Assembly (NCBI RefSeq): GCF_014645695.1
Contig: NZ_BMMF01000005.1
Location: forward strand, 297,797 to 361,796
Direction: 5' to 3'
Source of the DNA: Salinarimonas ramus
Lineage (GTDB): Bacteria > Pseudomonadota > Alphaproteobacteria > Rhizobiales > Beijerinckiaceae
DNA length: 64,000 nucleotides
The notes below the pieces were generated by a model. The model did not search any database. It worked only from the letters and a program-made list of their open reading frames with translations, and was not told the origin of the DNA. A program made the position numbers and the translations under genes. This document shows positions 8,192-16,286 of the stretch, piece after piece (position 1 is the first letter of the stretch; the number at the start of each line of letters is the position of its first letter).

Positions 8192-9734
8192 GGGCCACGG
8201 TCCCCCAGCCACGAAGCGAGAGCGCCGAGCCGTCGATGCATTCGAGGTCGCCGGCGCGATTGAGCGTGTGGAGCCTGCGCCCCGGCCAGGCGGGCCCTGG
8301 CGCGATGCGCGCGACGAGGCGCTGCGAGAAGCCCTCCTCGTCGAGGCGCGTGATCGCGGCGAGGCCGAGCGCGCGGCCGTAGCCGCCGGCGCAGTCCTGC
8401 ACCGGTCGCAGGAGCCCGTGCGGCCCGCGCACGAAGGCGCCTGCGGGACGCGCGGTCTCGGCGTCGATCAGGACCGGCTCCCGCGAGAGCCGCGTCCACG
8501 GCCCGAAGAGGTCGGGCGCGTGATGAACGACGAGCATGTCGGAATGGGCGCCGACGCCGTCGTGCTCGGTGGCGAGCATGTACCAGCGCCCGCCCTCCCG
8601 AACGAGGGTGGCGTCGCTGAGGCAGGCGCCCTCGACGAGCGTCGCCTCGCGCACCCAGCGGGTGGGATAGGGGTCCGCCCGGTAGAGATGGACCGCGTTC
8701 GCGGTGGAGCTCTCAGGGATCATGTAGACCTCGCCCTCGTGCTCCAGGAGGAACGGATAGGAGAGGTGCCAGGGCTCCTCCAGCACGGGGATCGGCAGCC
8801 CGCGCGGGCCGCTCTCGTCGATCTCGACGACGGAGACGATGCCCTTGCCCGTGCGGTGGTCGAGATCCTCCACGAAGAGGTGGCGGCGCCCGTCGCGCAC
8901 GAGCGGGAACGGGTCGGCGTAGAAGCGCGTGCCGGGATCGGGCAGGGTCTGCCAGGCGGGTCCCGACAGGTCGAGGCGCTCGGCGACGCCGGGCCCCTCG
9001 ACGAGCCGCCAGCCCACGCGCCAATGCGGCGCTTGGCAGGCGGCGTGGTAGAGCGCCCGCGCCACGAGGCTCGCGAGGCGCTTTCCGAGATGGCGCGCCA
9101 CCAGCGGCGCCCCGAGACGCCGCGCGGGGCCGGCTGCGGCCTTCACGCTGGCGCGGGGGGCGACGGCGAGCGCGTGGAGCATGGTCGCGGTGCGGGCGCT
9201 CACGGCCTCGAGCGCCTCCGTCACGCTGCGCGCGGCCTCGATGGACGGGCGTCCGCTCCACAGGACGGCGCCGGATCGCACCTCCACGAGATCGACGCGG
9301 GGCGCGTGCCCGGCGAGGAGGCAGGCGGCGAGCTGCTCCTCCCCGGCATGACCGTCGTAGAGCGGTCGCACCAGGAGCGCGTCCGCGGGCACGAGGGCCG
9401 CGTCGGGGTCGCGCGCGCAATCCGAGCGCAGGTCGAGGACGAGGCTCGCGGGATGCGTCTCGCGGGCGGGCGCCGATTGCTGCAGCGGCACGAGCACGCT
9501 GCCGCGCGGCCTCGCGCGCAGGACCATGCGCTCGAGATCCTGCAGGAGATCGAGCCGCGAGAGCACGCCGGGACGGCGCCCGGCCGGATGCAGCGTCACG
9601 GCGAGCCCGGGCTCGCGGGCGAGCGTCTCCGCGAGCCGCCCGATCCAGGAGCGCGTCGCGCCGCGATCGGCGAGGATCGCCAGATGGCGGGTCTCGCCGG
9701 CGACGCGCAGCGCGCTGTAATCGTCGGGCTTCAT
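8184..9734 (-). CDS. Two-domain protein: formyltransferase-like N-terminus plus GINT1-like beta-propeller domain
   Basis: Encodes 516 residues. The N-terminal part (about 1-200; LAILADRGATRSWIGRLAE) resembles the N-terminal half of formyltransferase-like enzymes. From about residue 240 it matches the bacterial form of the glucosamine inositolphosphorylceramide transferase N-terminal domain: HWRVGWRLVEG, TRFYADPFPLVRDGRRHLFV, HLSYPFLLEHEGEVYMIPES, LVREGGRWYMLATEHDG. The alternating strand pattern with repeated aromatic and acidic positions suggests a five-bladed propeller like those of GH43-type proteins. In bacterial surface-polysaccharide loci such proteins are thought to modify or transfer sugars, but no reaction is established. 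Start ATG 9734 overlaps the GT4 stop by four bases. Confidence 0.8.
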   Translation of the reverse strand: MKPDDYSALRVAGETRHLAILADRGATRSWIGRLAETLAREPGLAVTLHPAGRRPGVLSRLDLLQDLERMVLRARPRGSVLVPLQQSAPARETHPASLVLDLRSDCARDPDAALVPADALLVRPLYDGHAGEEQLAACLLAGHAPRVDLVEVRSGAVLWSGRPSIEAARSVTEALEAVSARTATMLHALAVAPRASVKAAAGPARRLGAPLVARHLGKRLASLVARALYHAACQAPHWRVGWRLVEGPGVAERLDLSGPAWQTLPDPGTRFYADPFPLVRDGRRHLFVEDLDHRTGKGIVSVVEIDESGPRGLPIPVLEEPWHLSYPFLLEHEGEVYMIPESSTANAVHLYRADPYPTRWVREATLVEGACLSDATLVREGGRWYMLATEHDGVGAHSDMLVVHHAPDLFGPWTRLSREPVLIDAETARPAGAFVRGPHGLLRPVQDCAGGYGRALGLAAITRLDEEGFSQRLVARIAPGPAWPGRRLHTLNRAGDLECIDGSALSLRGWGTVAHA

Positions 9735-10915
9735 CGCGAATTCCCCCGCTCGGCGGCGAGCGCGTCGTCGGTGGCCTCGACCCGCCCGGCGCCGCGGGGC
9801 GGCGCGCGCTCCGCGGCGACGGCCTCGACGAGCGCCGCGTAGGCGTCGGCCATGGCGGAGGCGCAATAGCGCTCGGCCAGCCCGGCGGCGCGCGCGACCC
9901 GCGCCGCGACGGCGGGCGTCCGCTCGAGCGCTTCGGCCACGGCGCTCTCGAGCGCGGCTGCGTCGTCGACGTCGACGAAGGCGGCGCAGGGCGCGCCGTC
10001 GACGGCGAGCACCTCGCGCAGGATCGGGATGTCGTTGGCGACGACGGGCACCCCCGCCTGCGCCGCCTCGACGCCGGCGAGGCCGAAGGTCTCGATGCGG
10101 GTGGGGAAGACGAAGACGTCCAGCGCGCTCAGGAAGTCGCCGATGCGCGCGGGCGGCAGCTCGCCCACGAAGGTCACCCGATCGGCGACGCCCAGCCTGT
10201 CGGCGTGCGCGCGCAGGACCGCCTCGTGCGGCCCCGTCCCCGCCAGCGCGAGCCGCCAGTGCTGCCGGCGGGCGAGGAGCCCGATGGCGGCTTCGAGGTT
10301 CTTCGACGGATGAAGCCGCGCCACGCAGCCCAGGAGCGGGCCCGCCGGCAGGTCGAGCGCGGCGCGCGCGGCCTGCGCGTCGAGGGTGCGCGCCTTCAGG
10401 TCGAAGCCGTGCTCGACGAGGACGAGCCGATCCCGGTAGGACGCCGGGTGCACGCCGTACTCGCTCAGCGTCTGCGCGGAATTGACGACGACCCGGTCGT
10501 AGATCCCCAGCGCACCGAGAAGCCGATCCGCCCGCGCCAGCGGGCGCGCGACCTGCCGCAGCGAGGTCGTCTGGTTGGCGATGACGCGCGCGCCCGCGAG
10601 CCGCGCGGGCACGGCGCCCAGCACGTTGCCGTAATGCTGGAAGGTCACCACCGTCGCGGGGCGGATCGCGCGCAGCGTCTCGTAGAGACGCACGAGGAGC
10701 CGCGCCACGCCGAGCGGGCCCCGCGGCCGCGCCGGCGCGCAGAAGCGCACGTCGCCGAGCCAGGCGCAGTCCGAGGACTTGCGATACAGGAAGACGTGGT
10801 GGACCGGATATCCGCGCGCCGCCAGCCGCTCGCCGACGAGGCGCGAGACCTCCTGCGCGCCGGCGTTCTCGGACTGGGTCTGCAGCAGGACGACGGGGGC
10901 GAGGCGGTGTCGCAT
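9731..10915 (-). CDS. Glycosyltransferase family 4 (GT-B fold)
   Basis: Encodes 394 residues. The N-terminal Rossmann half (VVLLQTQSENAGAQEVSRLVG, then TFQHYGNVLGAVPARLAGA) and the C-terminal nucleotide-sugar half (LLGCVARLHPSKNLEAAIGLL, LALAGTGPHEAVLRAHADRLGV, VTFVGELP) are both complete. The EX7E motif is present as ETFGLAGVEAAQAGVPVVAND. It is expected to be a retaining transferase at the inner face of the membrane adding one sugar to the lipid-linked repeat. The start shares one base with the flippase stop (TGATG) and its stop overlaps the next gene by four bases. Confidence 0.93.
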   Translation of the reverse strand: MRHRLAPVVLLQTQSENAGAQEVSRLVGERLAARGYPVHHVFLYRKSSDCAWLGDVRFCAPARPRGPLGVARLLVRLYETLRAIRPATVVTFQHYGNVLGAVPARLAGARVIANQTTSLRQVARPLARADRLLGALGIYDRVVVNSAQTLSEYGVHPASYRDRLVLVEHGFDLKARTLDAQAARAALDLPAGPLLGCVARLHPSKNLEAAIGLLARRQHWRLALAGTGPHEAVLRAHADRLGVADRVTFVGELPPARIGDFLSALDVFVFPTRIETFGLAGVEAAQAGVPVVANDIPILREVLAVDGAPCAAFVDVDDAAALESAVAEALERTPAVAARVARAAGLAERYCASAMADAYAALVEAVAAERAPPRGAGRVEATDDALAAERGNSR

Positions 10916-12303
10916 CAGTGTGCTCCGTCCCGGATCTCCACGCGCGAGCGCGCGAAGAGCGAGAAGATCGAGGGATCGAGGCCGACGAGGCGGCGCGCCA
11001 CCACGACGAGGACGATGGTCGTCGTGGCGATGGTCGCGGCATAGGCGGCCGCCGCGCCCACGGCTCCGAAGGCGAGGGCGCCGATGGCCACGGCGCCGAG
11101 GCGCGCCGCGACGGACGCGCCGAGGAGGACGGCGTGCAGCCGCTCGTGACCGGTCAGCACCAGGACGGCGGACGCCGGTCCGCCGAGCGCCACGGCGGCG
11201 GTGCCGAGCGAGAGCAGGACGAGCGTCGTGTGATAGACCGCGTAATCCGCGCCGAAGAGCGTCAGCAGATGGCCACCGACCGCCAGGATGCCGGCGAGCC
11301 CGATCGCCACGGCGGCCGCGACGGCGACGGCGAGCCGCCGCAGCGTCGCCTGCACCTGCACCGCGCGCCCGGCGAAGAAATCCTTGGCGATGGCGCGCAG
11401 CGCGAAGTTGGTGATGCCCCCCGACAGCATGGCGAAGGCGGCGGCGAGCCGTCCGGCGGCGAAGTAGCCCGCGGCCATGGCCGGACCGAGGAGGAGGCCC
11501 ACGAAGAGGACCTCCAGGAATTGGCTCGTCGCGTCGATGAGGGAGGAGGCCCACATGGAGGCGGAGCGCCGCCGCCAGGCCGGGCCGTCGACGACGCCGC
11601 GTGCGCGGCGCACGCTCTCCGGCAGGGCGCGGCGGATGGCGGAGACCTGGAGCGCGACGCTGGCGAAGCCCGCGAGCGCCGCGATCAGGAGGAAGTCCGG
11701 CGCCTCGAAGGTGGCGCCCGAGACGGCGAGCAGCGCACAGCCGGCGAGGATGAGCGAGCGCCAGGTCACCTCGCCGTGCCCGTCGCCCGCGCCGATGCCG
11801 ACGATGGTCCGGCTCGCGGGGATCGAGACGGCGAAGACCGTCAGCGCGAGGACGAACAGGAAGGCGCTCGCCGCGAGATAGGCGCCCTGCCCCGTCATGA
11901 CGGCGAAGATCGCCGCTCCGAGCCCGATGATCGTACCGGTGACGAGGACGGTGGCGAAGGCGCGAGCGAGGGCGCCGCGAGCCTCGGCGTCGCGGCCGGC
12001 GCCGAGATGCTCGTGCCAGCTGCGCGCGATCCAGGTCTCCTGGCCGACCTGCGCCACCACGACGACGAAGCTGAGCCCGTTGAACCAGACGACGAGCGTG
12101 CCGAAGCCCGCCTTGTCCATCACGCGCGCAGCCAGCGCGAAGGCGGCCAGCATCAGCACGGCGCCCGCCGCCTTGAAGGCGATGGCGCGCGCGGCGTCGC
12201 GCATGGCCCCGTCGAGGAGGCGCGCCAGCAGCATGCCGAGGCGCCCGCCGAGCGCCGGCGCCGGAGGCCGGAGGTCCGGGCCGATCTTCTCGCCGGTCTT
12301 CAC
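10915..12303 (-). CDS. Polysaccharide flippase (Wzx-like, MATE/MVF superfamily)
   Basis: Encodes 462 residues, nearly all hydrophobic, with about 12 membrane segments. The first clear helices (AIAFKAAGAVLMLAAFALAARVMDK, then FGTLVVWFNGLSFVVVVAQVGQE) are typical of oligosaccharide flippases. It probably moves the undecaprenyl-linked repeat from cytoplasm to periplasm. The start is GTG 12303, overlapping the ligase stop as GTGA; no better ATG precedes it. With the ligase-type protein downstream of export and the Wzc-like proteins, the locus contains the core of a Wzx/Wzy-type pathway. Confidence 0.9.
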   Translation of the reverse strand: MKTGEKIGPDLRPPAPALGGRLGMLLARLLDGAMRDAARAIAFKAAGAVLMLAAFALAARVMDKAGFGTLVVWFNGLSFVVVVAQVGQETWIARSWHEHLGAGRDAEARGALARAFATVLVTGTIIGLGAAIFAVMTGQGAYLAASAFLFVLALTVFAVSIPASRTIVGIGAGDGHGEVTWRSLILAGCALLAVSGATFEAPDFLLIAALAGFASVALQVSAIRRALPESVRRARGVVDGPAWRRRSASMWASSLIDATSQFLEVLFVGLLLGPAMAAGYFAAGRLAAAFAMLSGGITNFALRAIAKDFFAGRAVQVQATLRRLAVAVAAAVAIGLAGILAVGGHLLTLFGADYAVYHTTLVLLSLGTAAVALGGPASAVLVLTGHERLHAVLLGASVAARLGAVAIGALAFGAVGAAAAYAATIATTTIVLVVVARRLVGLDPSIFSLFARSRVEIRDGAH

Positions 12304-13880
12304 GGGGCGACCTTTCTCGCGCTGTGCGCGGCGCGGCGCGAGGGCTCCACCGGGCGCACGGCCCGGCCCATGGCCAGCCCGGCGACGAGGAGGACGAGGC
12401 CGAAGGCGAGGGGAGAGAACAGGGCTTCCTCCTGGAACACGCCGTTGACGAGGATGGTGAGGATCATCAGAGCCGCCAGCGCGAGAGCGGGATCGCGCCG
12501 GTGCGCCGCCGCGCGCCACGCGTGGAGCGCGAGGTGCACGGTGGCCGTGAGCACGACGAGGGCGCCGATCCCCATCTGGTAGAGCAGCACGCCCACCGCG
12601 CTCTCGAAGGCGCCCTCGGTGCGCCCGAGGCTCTGCGCGCGGCTCCAGTCGATGCGGGTCATGTCGCCGCTGAGATTGCCGCCGATGCCGAGCCCGCGTC
12701 CGATCGGGTTCGCGACGAAGCCGTCGACGCCGCCGAGGAAGCCGATGACGTGGTAGTCGCCGACGCTGAGCCCCACGACGAAGGCCACCCCGGCATAGAG
12801 CCCGAGAACGCCGAGATACCCCGCGAGCACGAGTCCCGGCGGCAGGAGCCGCCAGGCGGCGAGGCCGATCAGGCACAGGACGAAGAGGATCATCGCGCCC
12901 TTCGAGCCGACGAGGACGAGGACGGGCAACGCGAGGAGCGGCACGATCCGCCTGCCGGCGGCGAAGAGCACGAGGGCGAGGATCGCCACCGCGTAGGCGT
13001 AGCTGATCGCGTGGAAGTTCGGGCCAAGCAGGCGGTAGAGGCGGATGTCCGGGAAGAAGGTCGAGTTGAACAGGTTGACCATCATCATGTCGCGGGTATC
13101 GCGGATGACGCGGCCGGTCTCGCGCATCTCCTCGACGAGGGCGCCGGAATTGAGCACGTCGGCGAAGGCGAGGCCGACATAGTCGTAGCCGTTCACGAGC
13201 GCGAACAGGCTCTCGTGGCCGATCGCCTCCCAATAGCCGTATCCCACCGCGAGCGCGCAGATCAGCGTGAGCGTGCGCGTCGGCTGCAAGGGGCCCGCGA
13301 GGGCGACGAGGAAGGCGATCTGGAAGACGAGGAAGGGCGTGAGCGCGTTGCGCAGGTAGATCACCGCGCCCTCGCCCGCGCCCGCGGCGAAGCCCAGTCC
13401 GGCATAGGCGAAGATCGCCGCGATGGCGATGGAGGAGGCGAGGAGCGGCCCGCGCGCCGACGGCAGCCGCAGCGCCGGCGTCGGCAGGACGGCCGCGACG
13501 ACGACGCCCCACGCCACCACCGTCGCCACGAAGGAATAGGCGCGGATCAGCGTGAAGTCCCGCTGCCCGGAGAGCTCGCCGGCCACGAGCGAGACGAAGA
13601 CGTTCTGGAAGACGAAGACCAGCGCGAGATGCGCCGGCAGCATGCCCGGCGCGAAATTCGCGACGAGCGCCCAGGCGACGGCGCAGATCGCCACCGATAG
13701 GACGAAGCTCGCCTGGAAGACGAGGACCGGCACGGCCACGACGAGGAGACCCAGCGCGAGGGTGACGACGGCGCCGGCCCAGGCGGGTGCCGTGGCGGGG
13801 CTCGCCGCACGGGCACGCGGCGCGAACGCGCCATGGGCGCTCGCCGGGAAGCCTCCTCTCGTCGACGCGGCGCTCGTCAT
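12300..13880 (-). CDS. O-antigen ligase / Wzy-like polymerase family membrane protein
   Basis: Encodes 526 residues with roughly 12 hydrophobic segments and a large periplasmic loop around residues 240-300 (DVLNSGALVEEMRETGRVIRDTRD). A later segment, NPIGRGLGIGGNLSGDMTRID followed by ESAVGVLLYQMG, matches the conserved small-loop pattern of the WaaL/Wzy superfamily. Ligase and polymerase cannot be separated by sequence alone; in this locus, with a flippase and co-polymerases but no other polymerase, a Wzy role is the more natural reading. ATG 13880 is preceded by GGAGGACGAGGAGCGG and is the first gene of the minus-strand run, divergent from wzc. Confidence 0.88.
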   Translation of the reverse strand: MTSAASTRGGFPASAHGAFAPRARAASPATAPAWAGAVVTLALGLLVVAVPVLVFQASFVLSVAICAVAWALVANFAPGMLPAHLALVFVFQNVFVSLVAGELSGQRDFTLIRAYSFVATVVAWGVVVAAVLPTPALRLPSARGPLLASSIAIAAIFAYAGLGFAAGAGEGAVIYLRNALTPFLVFQIAFLVALAGPLQPTRTLTLICALAVGYGYWEAIGHESLFALVNGYDYVGLAFADVLNSGALVEEMRETGRVIRDTRDMMMVNLFNSTFFPDIRLYRLLGPNFHAISYAYAVAILALVLFAAGRRIVPLLALPVLVLVGSKGAMILFVLCLIGLAAWRLLPPGLVLAGYLGVLGLYAGVAFVVGLSVGDYHVIGFLGGVDGFVANPIGRGLGIGGNLSGDMTRIDWSRAQSLGRTEGAFESAVGVLLYQMGIGALVVLTATVHLALHAWRAAAHRRDPALALAALMILTILVNGVFQEEALFSPLAFGLVLLVAGLAMGRAVRPVEPSRRAAHSARKVAP

Positions 13881-14058
13881 CCGCTCCTCGTCCTCCCCGT
13901 TCGCTCCGCCGCACGCGGGCCCGCCGTCCGCGCGGGCGTGCGACATCGACGTGTCGCTGCGGAAACGAGAGCGAAAGGCATGCCAGCCTACGGTGAGGCC
14001 GCGATGCGCGCGAACGCCTTGCACCGCATGGCATCGCGCTTGCGCGTGCGTGGGAGGG

Positions 14059-14073
14059 TTACGCCTCCGTTAA
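14059..14073 (+). promoter_or_regulatory. Near-consensus CtrA-type box (TTAC-N7-TTAA)
   Basis: TTAC (14059-14062), seven bases, TTAA (14070-14073) differs from the CtrA full site at one base. It lies 26-40 bases upstream of the Wzc/ExoP start at 14099, in the 218-bp divergent gap that must also hold the promoter of the ligase-flippase operon. Binding is inferred. Confidence 0.4.
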
Positions 14074-14098
14074 GCCGGATGTGTCGATTGGAGACGAA

Positions 14099-16270
14099 AT
14101 GAAACCGTTTCGGGACGCAGCCGAATTTCTCGACGATCCCTTCCCCGCGGCCGCGCCACGGCTCCCGGCGGGGTGGCTCGACCTGCGCGTCTATCTCGCC
14201 CTCGTCCGCCGCCGCGCGCCCGTCGTCGTCGCCACGACCCTCGTCGGCGTCGCGCTCGGCTTCGGCGCCTATCTCCTGAGCCCCGAGCGCTACGCCGCCT
14301 CCGCCATCCTGCTGGTGGATCCCCGCCAGCAGAACGTGCTCTCCTCGGAGAGCGTCCTCTCGGGCTTCGGGCAGGACGCGGCGGCGGTGGAGAGCCAGGT
14401 CGAGCTCATCACCTCGACGGCCGTGCTCGGCCGCGTGGTGGCCGAGGAGGGCCTCGCGAGCGATCCCGACTTCGTCTCCGCCGGCTTGAGGGGCCGCGTC
14501 ATGCAGGCGCTCGGGCTCTCCGCACCGGAGGCCTCCTCGCCCGAGCGCGACGCGCAGATCGCGCTCTCCGCCCTCGCGCGGAGCCTGTGGGTGCAGCGCC
14601 GGGGCCTGACCTACATCCTGGAGGTGGGCGTCACGACCGGCGACCCGCAGAAATCCGCCCGCCTCGCCAACGCCGTCGCCGAGACCTACCTCGGGGAGCT
14701 AGTCGGTGCGCGGGTCGACGCCACCCGCACCGCCAACGACTTCCTCGCCGACCGCATCGACGACCTGCGCGCCAGGCTCGAGATCTCCGAGCAAGCGGTG
14801 GCGGATTTCCGTTCCTCCAACGAGATCCTCGACGTCGGCCAGGGCGATACGCTGCTCGATCGCCGTGTGGCGCAGCTCGGCGCCGACCTCGCCGCCGCGC
14901 GGGCGCGGGTGATCGAGGCGCAGGCGCGGCGCGACCAGCTCGCCCTCGTCGGCGAGCGACTGGGCGACCTCGGCAGCCTCGGCGAGGCGCTCCAGTCGCC
15001 CGTCGTCGCGGAGCTGCGCGTCGAATACGCCGAGCTCGAGCGCAATGCCGCCGAGCTCGAGCTCGTCTACGGCCCGGACCATCCCGCCCTGCGTCAGGCG
15101 CAGGCCCGCGCCGACCGGGCCGAGGCGCTCATCCGCAGCGAGATCGGGCGCATCTCGGCGGGCGTCGAGAACGAGCTGGAGACGGCGCTTCGCCGTGAGG
15201 CCTCGCTCCAGCGCGACTTCGAGGACCTGCAGGGGCGCTACCGCGACATCGGCTCGGCCAGCGTGCGCCTGCGCGAGCTCGAGCGCGAAGCGGAGGCGAA
15301 CCGCGCCGTCTACGAGCAGGCACTGCTGCGCCTGCGCGAGACCGGCGAGCAGGAGGACCTGCGCATCGCCGACGCGCGGCTCGTGTCGCCGGCCCTGCCG
15401 CCGCTGCGCAAGAGCGCGCCCAAGGGCTCCGTCATGCTCGCCGCCGGCGGCGTCGTGGGGCTCTTCGCCGGGCTCGCCTTCGCCCTCTTCGCGGAGGCGA
15501 CGCGCCGCGGCTTCCGCACGCCCGACGAGGCGGAGGCCGCGCTCGGCCTCGCCGCTCTGGGTGCGCTGCCCCGCTCCGGCGGCGCTCGCGGGGGACGCAA
15601 CCGCCGCCGCGGCGCCGAGGCGGCGAGCGACGAGATCACGCGCGCGGCGCTTCGGGGCATCCGCGCGCGCCTGCGCGAGGCCGGGGCGACCCGTGTCGTC
15701 GTCACCTCCGTCTCGCCCGGCGAGGGCAAGTCCACCCTCGCGCTCGCCCTCGCGCGCGCCTTCGCGGTGAAGGGACGGCGGACGCTCGCGATCGACGCCG
15801 ACGGCGAGGGCGCGGGCCTCGGCACCGCGCTCGGGATCGCGGGCGAGAACGGCTTCGCGGACCTGATGCGGGGCAGGGCGACGCTCGGCGAAGTGCTGGT
15901 GCGTGGTCGCGACGGCGAGCCCGCCGCCATCCCGGCCGGCTCGCCGGAGGCGCTGGCGACGCTCGCGGACCTGATGGAGGACGCCGATCTCGGCGGCTTC
16001 GTCGAGCGGCTCGCCACGGGCTGGGACCAGGTGGTCTTCGACGCGCCCCCGCTCTGCGCCGGCGGCGTCGAGGCCGGCGCGCTCGCCCGCGCGGGCGTGA
16101 AGGTCCTCCTCGTGGTCGAGGCGGAGCGGACCGGAGCGGACGACGTCGAGCAGGCCCTCCGGCGTGCGAGCATCCCGCGCTCAGCGATCGTGGGCTTCGT
16201 CCTCGCCAAGGCCGCACCCGAGACGGTCCCGGCCTATGCGGGCTCCGCACGCCGGGCGCGCGCGGCCTGA
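14099..16270 (+). CDS. Wzc/ExoP-type polysaccharide co-polymerase with ATPase domain
   Basis: Encodes 723 residues. The N-terminal Wzz domain starts with DLRVYLALVRRRAPVVVATT (first membrane helix) and carries SAILLVDPRQQNVLSSES, a long coiled-coil region (about 200-400, including YGPDHPALRQAQARADRAEA) and a second membrane helix near residues 445-465. The cytoplasmic ATPase has Walker A in VSPGEGKSTLALALA (about 540-553), Walker A' in TLAIDADGEG and Walker B in QVVFDAPP. The C-terminus lacks the Tyr-rich tail of autophosphorylating BY-kinases; only one Tyr is seen in the last 20 residues. ATG 14099 has GGAGA six bases upstream; a GTG at 14081 is also in frame. It is divergent from the rest of the locus. 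Confidence 0.93.
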   Translation: MKPFRDAAEFLDDPFPAAAPRLPAGWLDLRVYLALVRRRAPVVVATTLVGVALGFGAYLLSPERYAASAILLVDPRQQNVLSSESVLSGFGQDAAAVESQVELITSTAVLGRVVAEEGLASDPDFVSAGLRGRVMQALGLSAPEASSPERDAQIALSALARSLWVQRRGLTYILEVGVTTGDPQKSARLANAVAETYLGELVGARVDATRTANDFLADRIDDLRARLEISEQAVADFRSSNEILDVGQGDTLLDRRVAQLGADLAAARARVIEAQARRDQLALVGERLGDLGSLGEALQSPVVAELRVEYAELERNAAELELVYGPDHPALRQAQARADRAEALIRSEIGRISAGVENELETALRREASLQRDFEDLQGRYRDIGSASVRLRELEREAEANRAVYEQALLRLRETGEQEDLRIADARLVSPALPPLRKSAPKGSVMLAAGGVVGLFAGLAFALFAEATRRGFRTPDEAEAALGLAALGALPRSGGARGGRNRRRGAEAASDEITRAALRGIRARLREAGATRVVVTSVSPGEGKSTLALALARAFAVKGRRTLAIDADGEGAGLGTALGIAGENGFADLMRGRATLGEVLVRGRDGEPAAIPAGSPEALATLADLMEDADLGGFVERLATGWDQVVFDAPPLCAGGVEAGALARAGVKVLLVVEAERTGADDVEQALRRASIPRSAIVGFVLAKAAPETVPAYAGSARRARAA

Positions 16271-16286
16271 TCGGCGCAGGCGGGCC

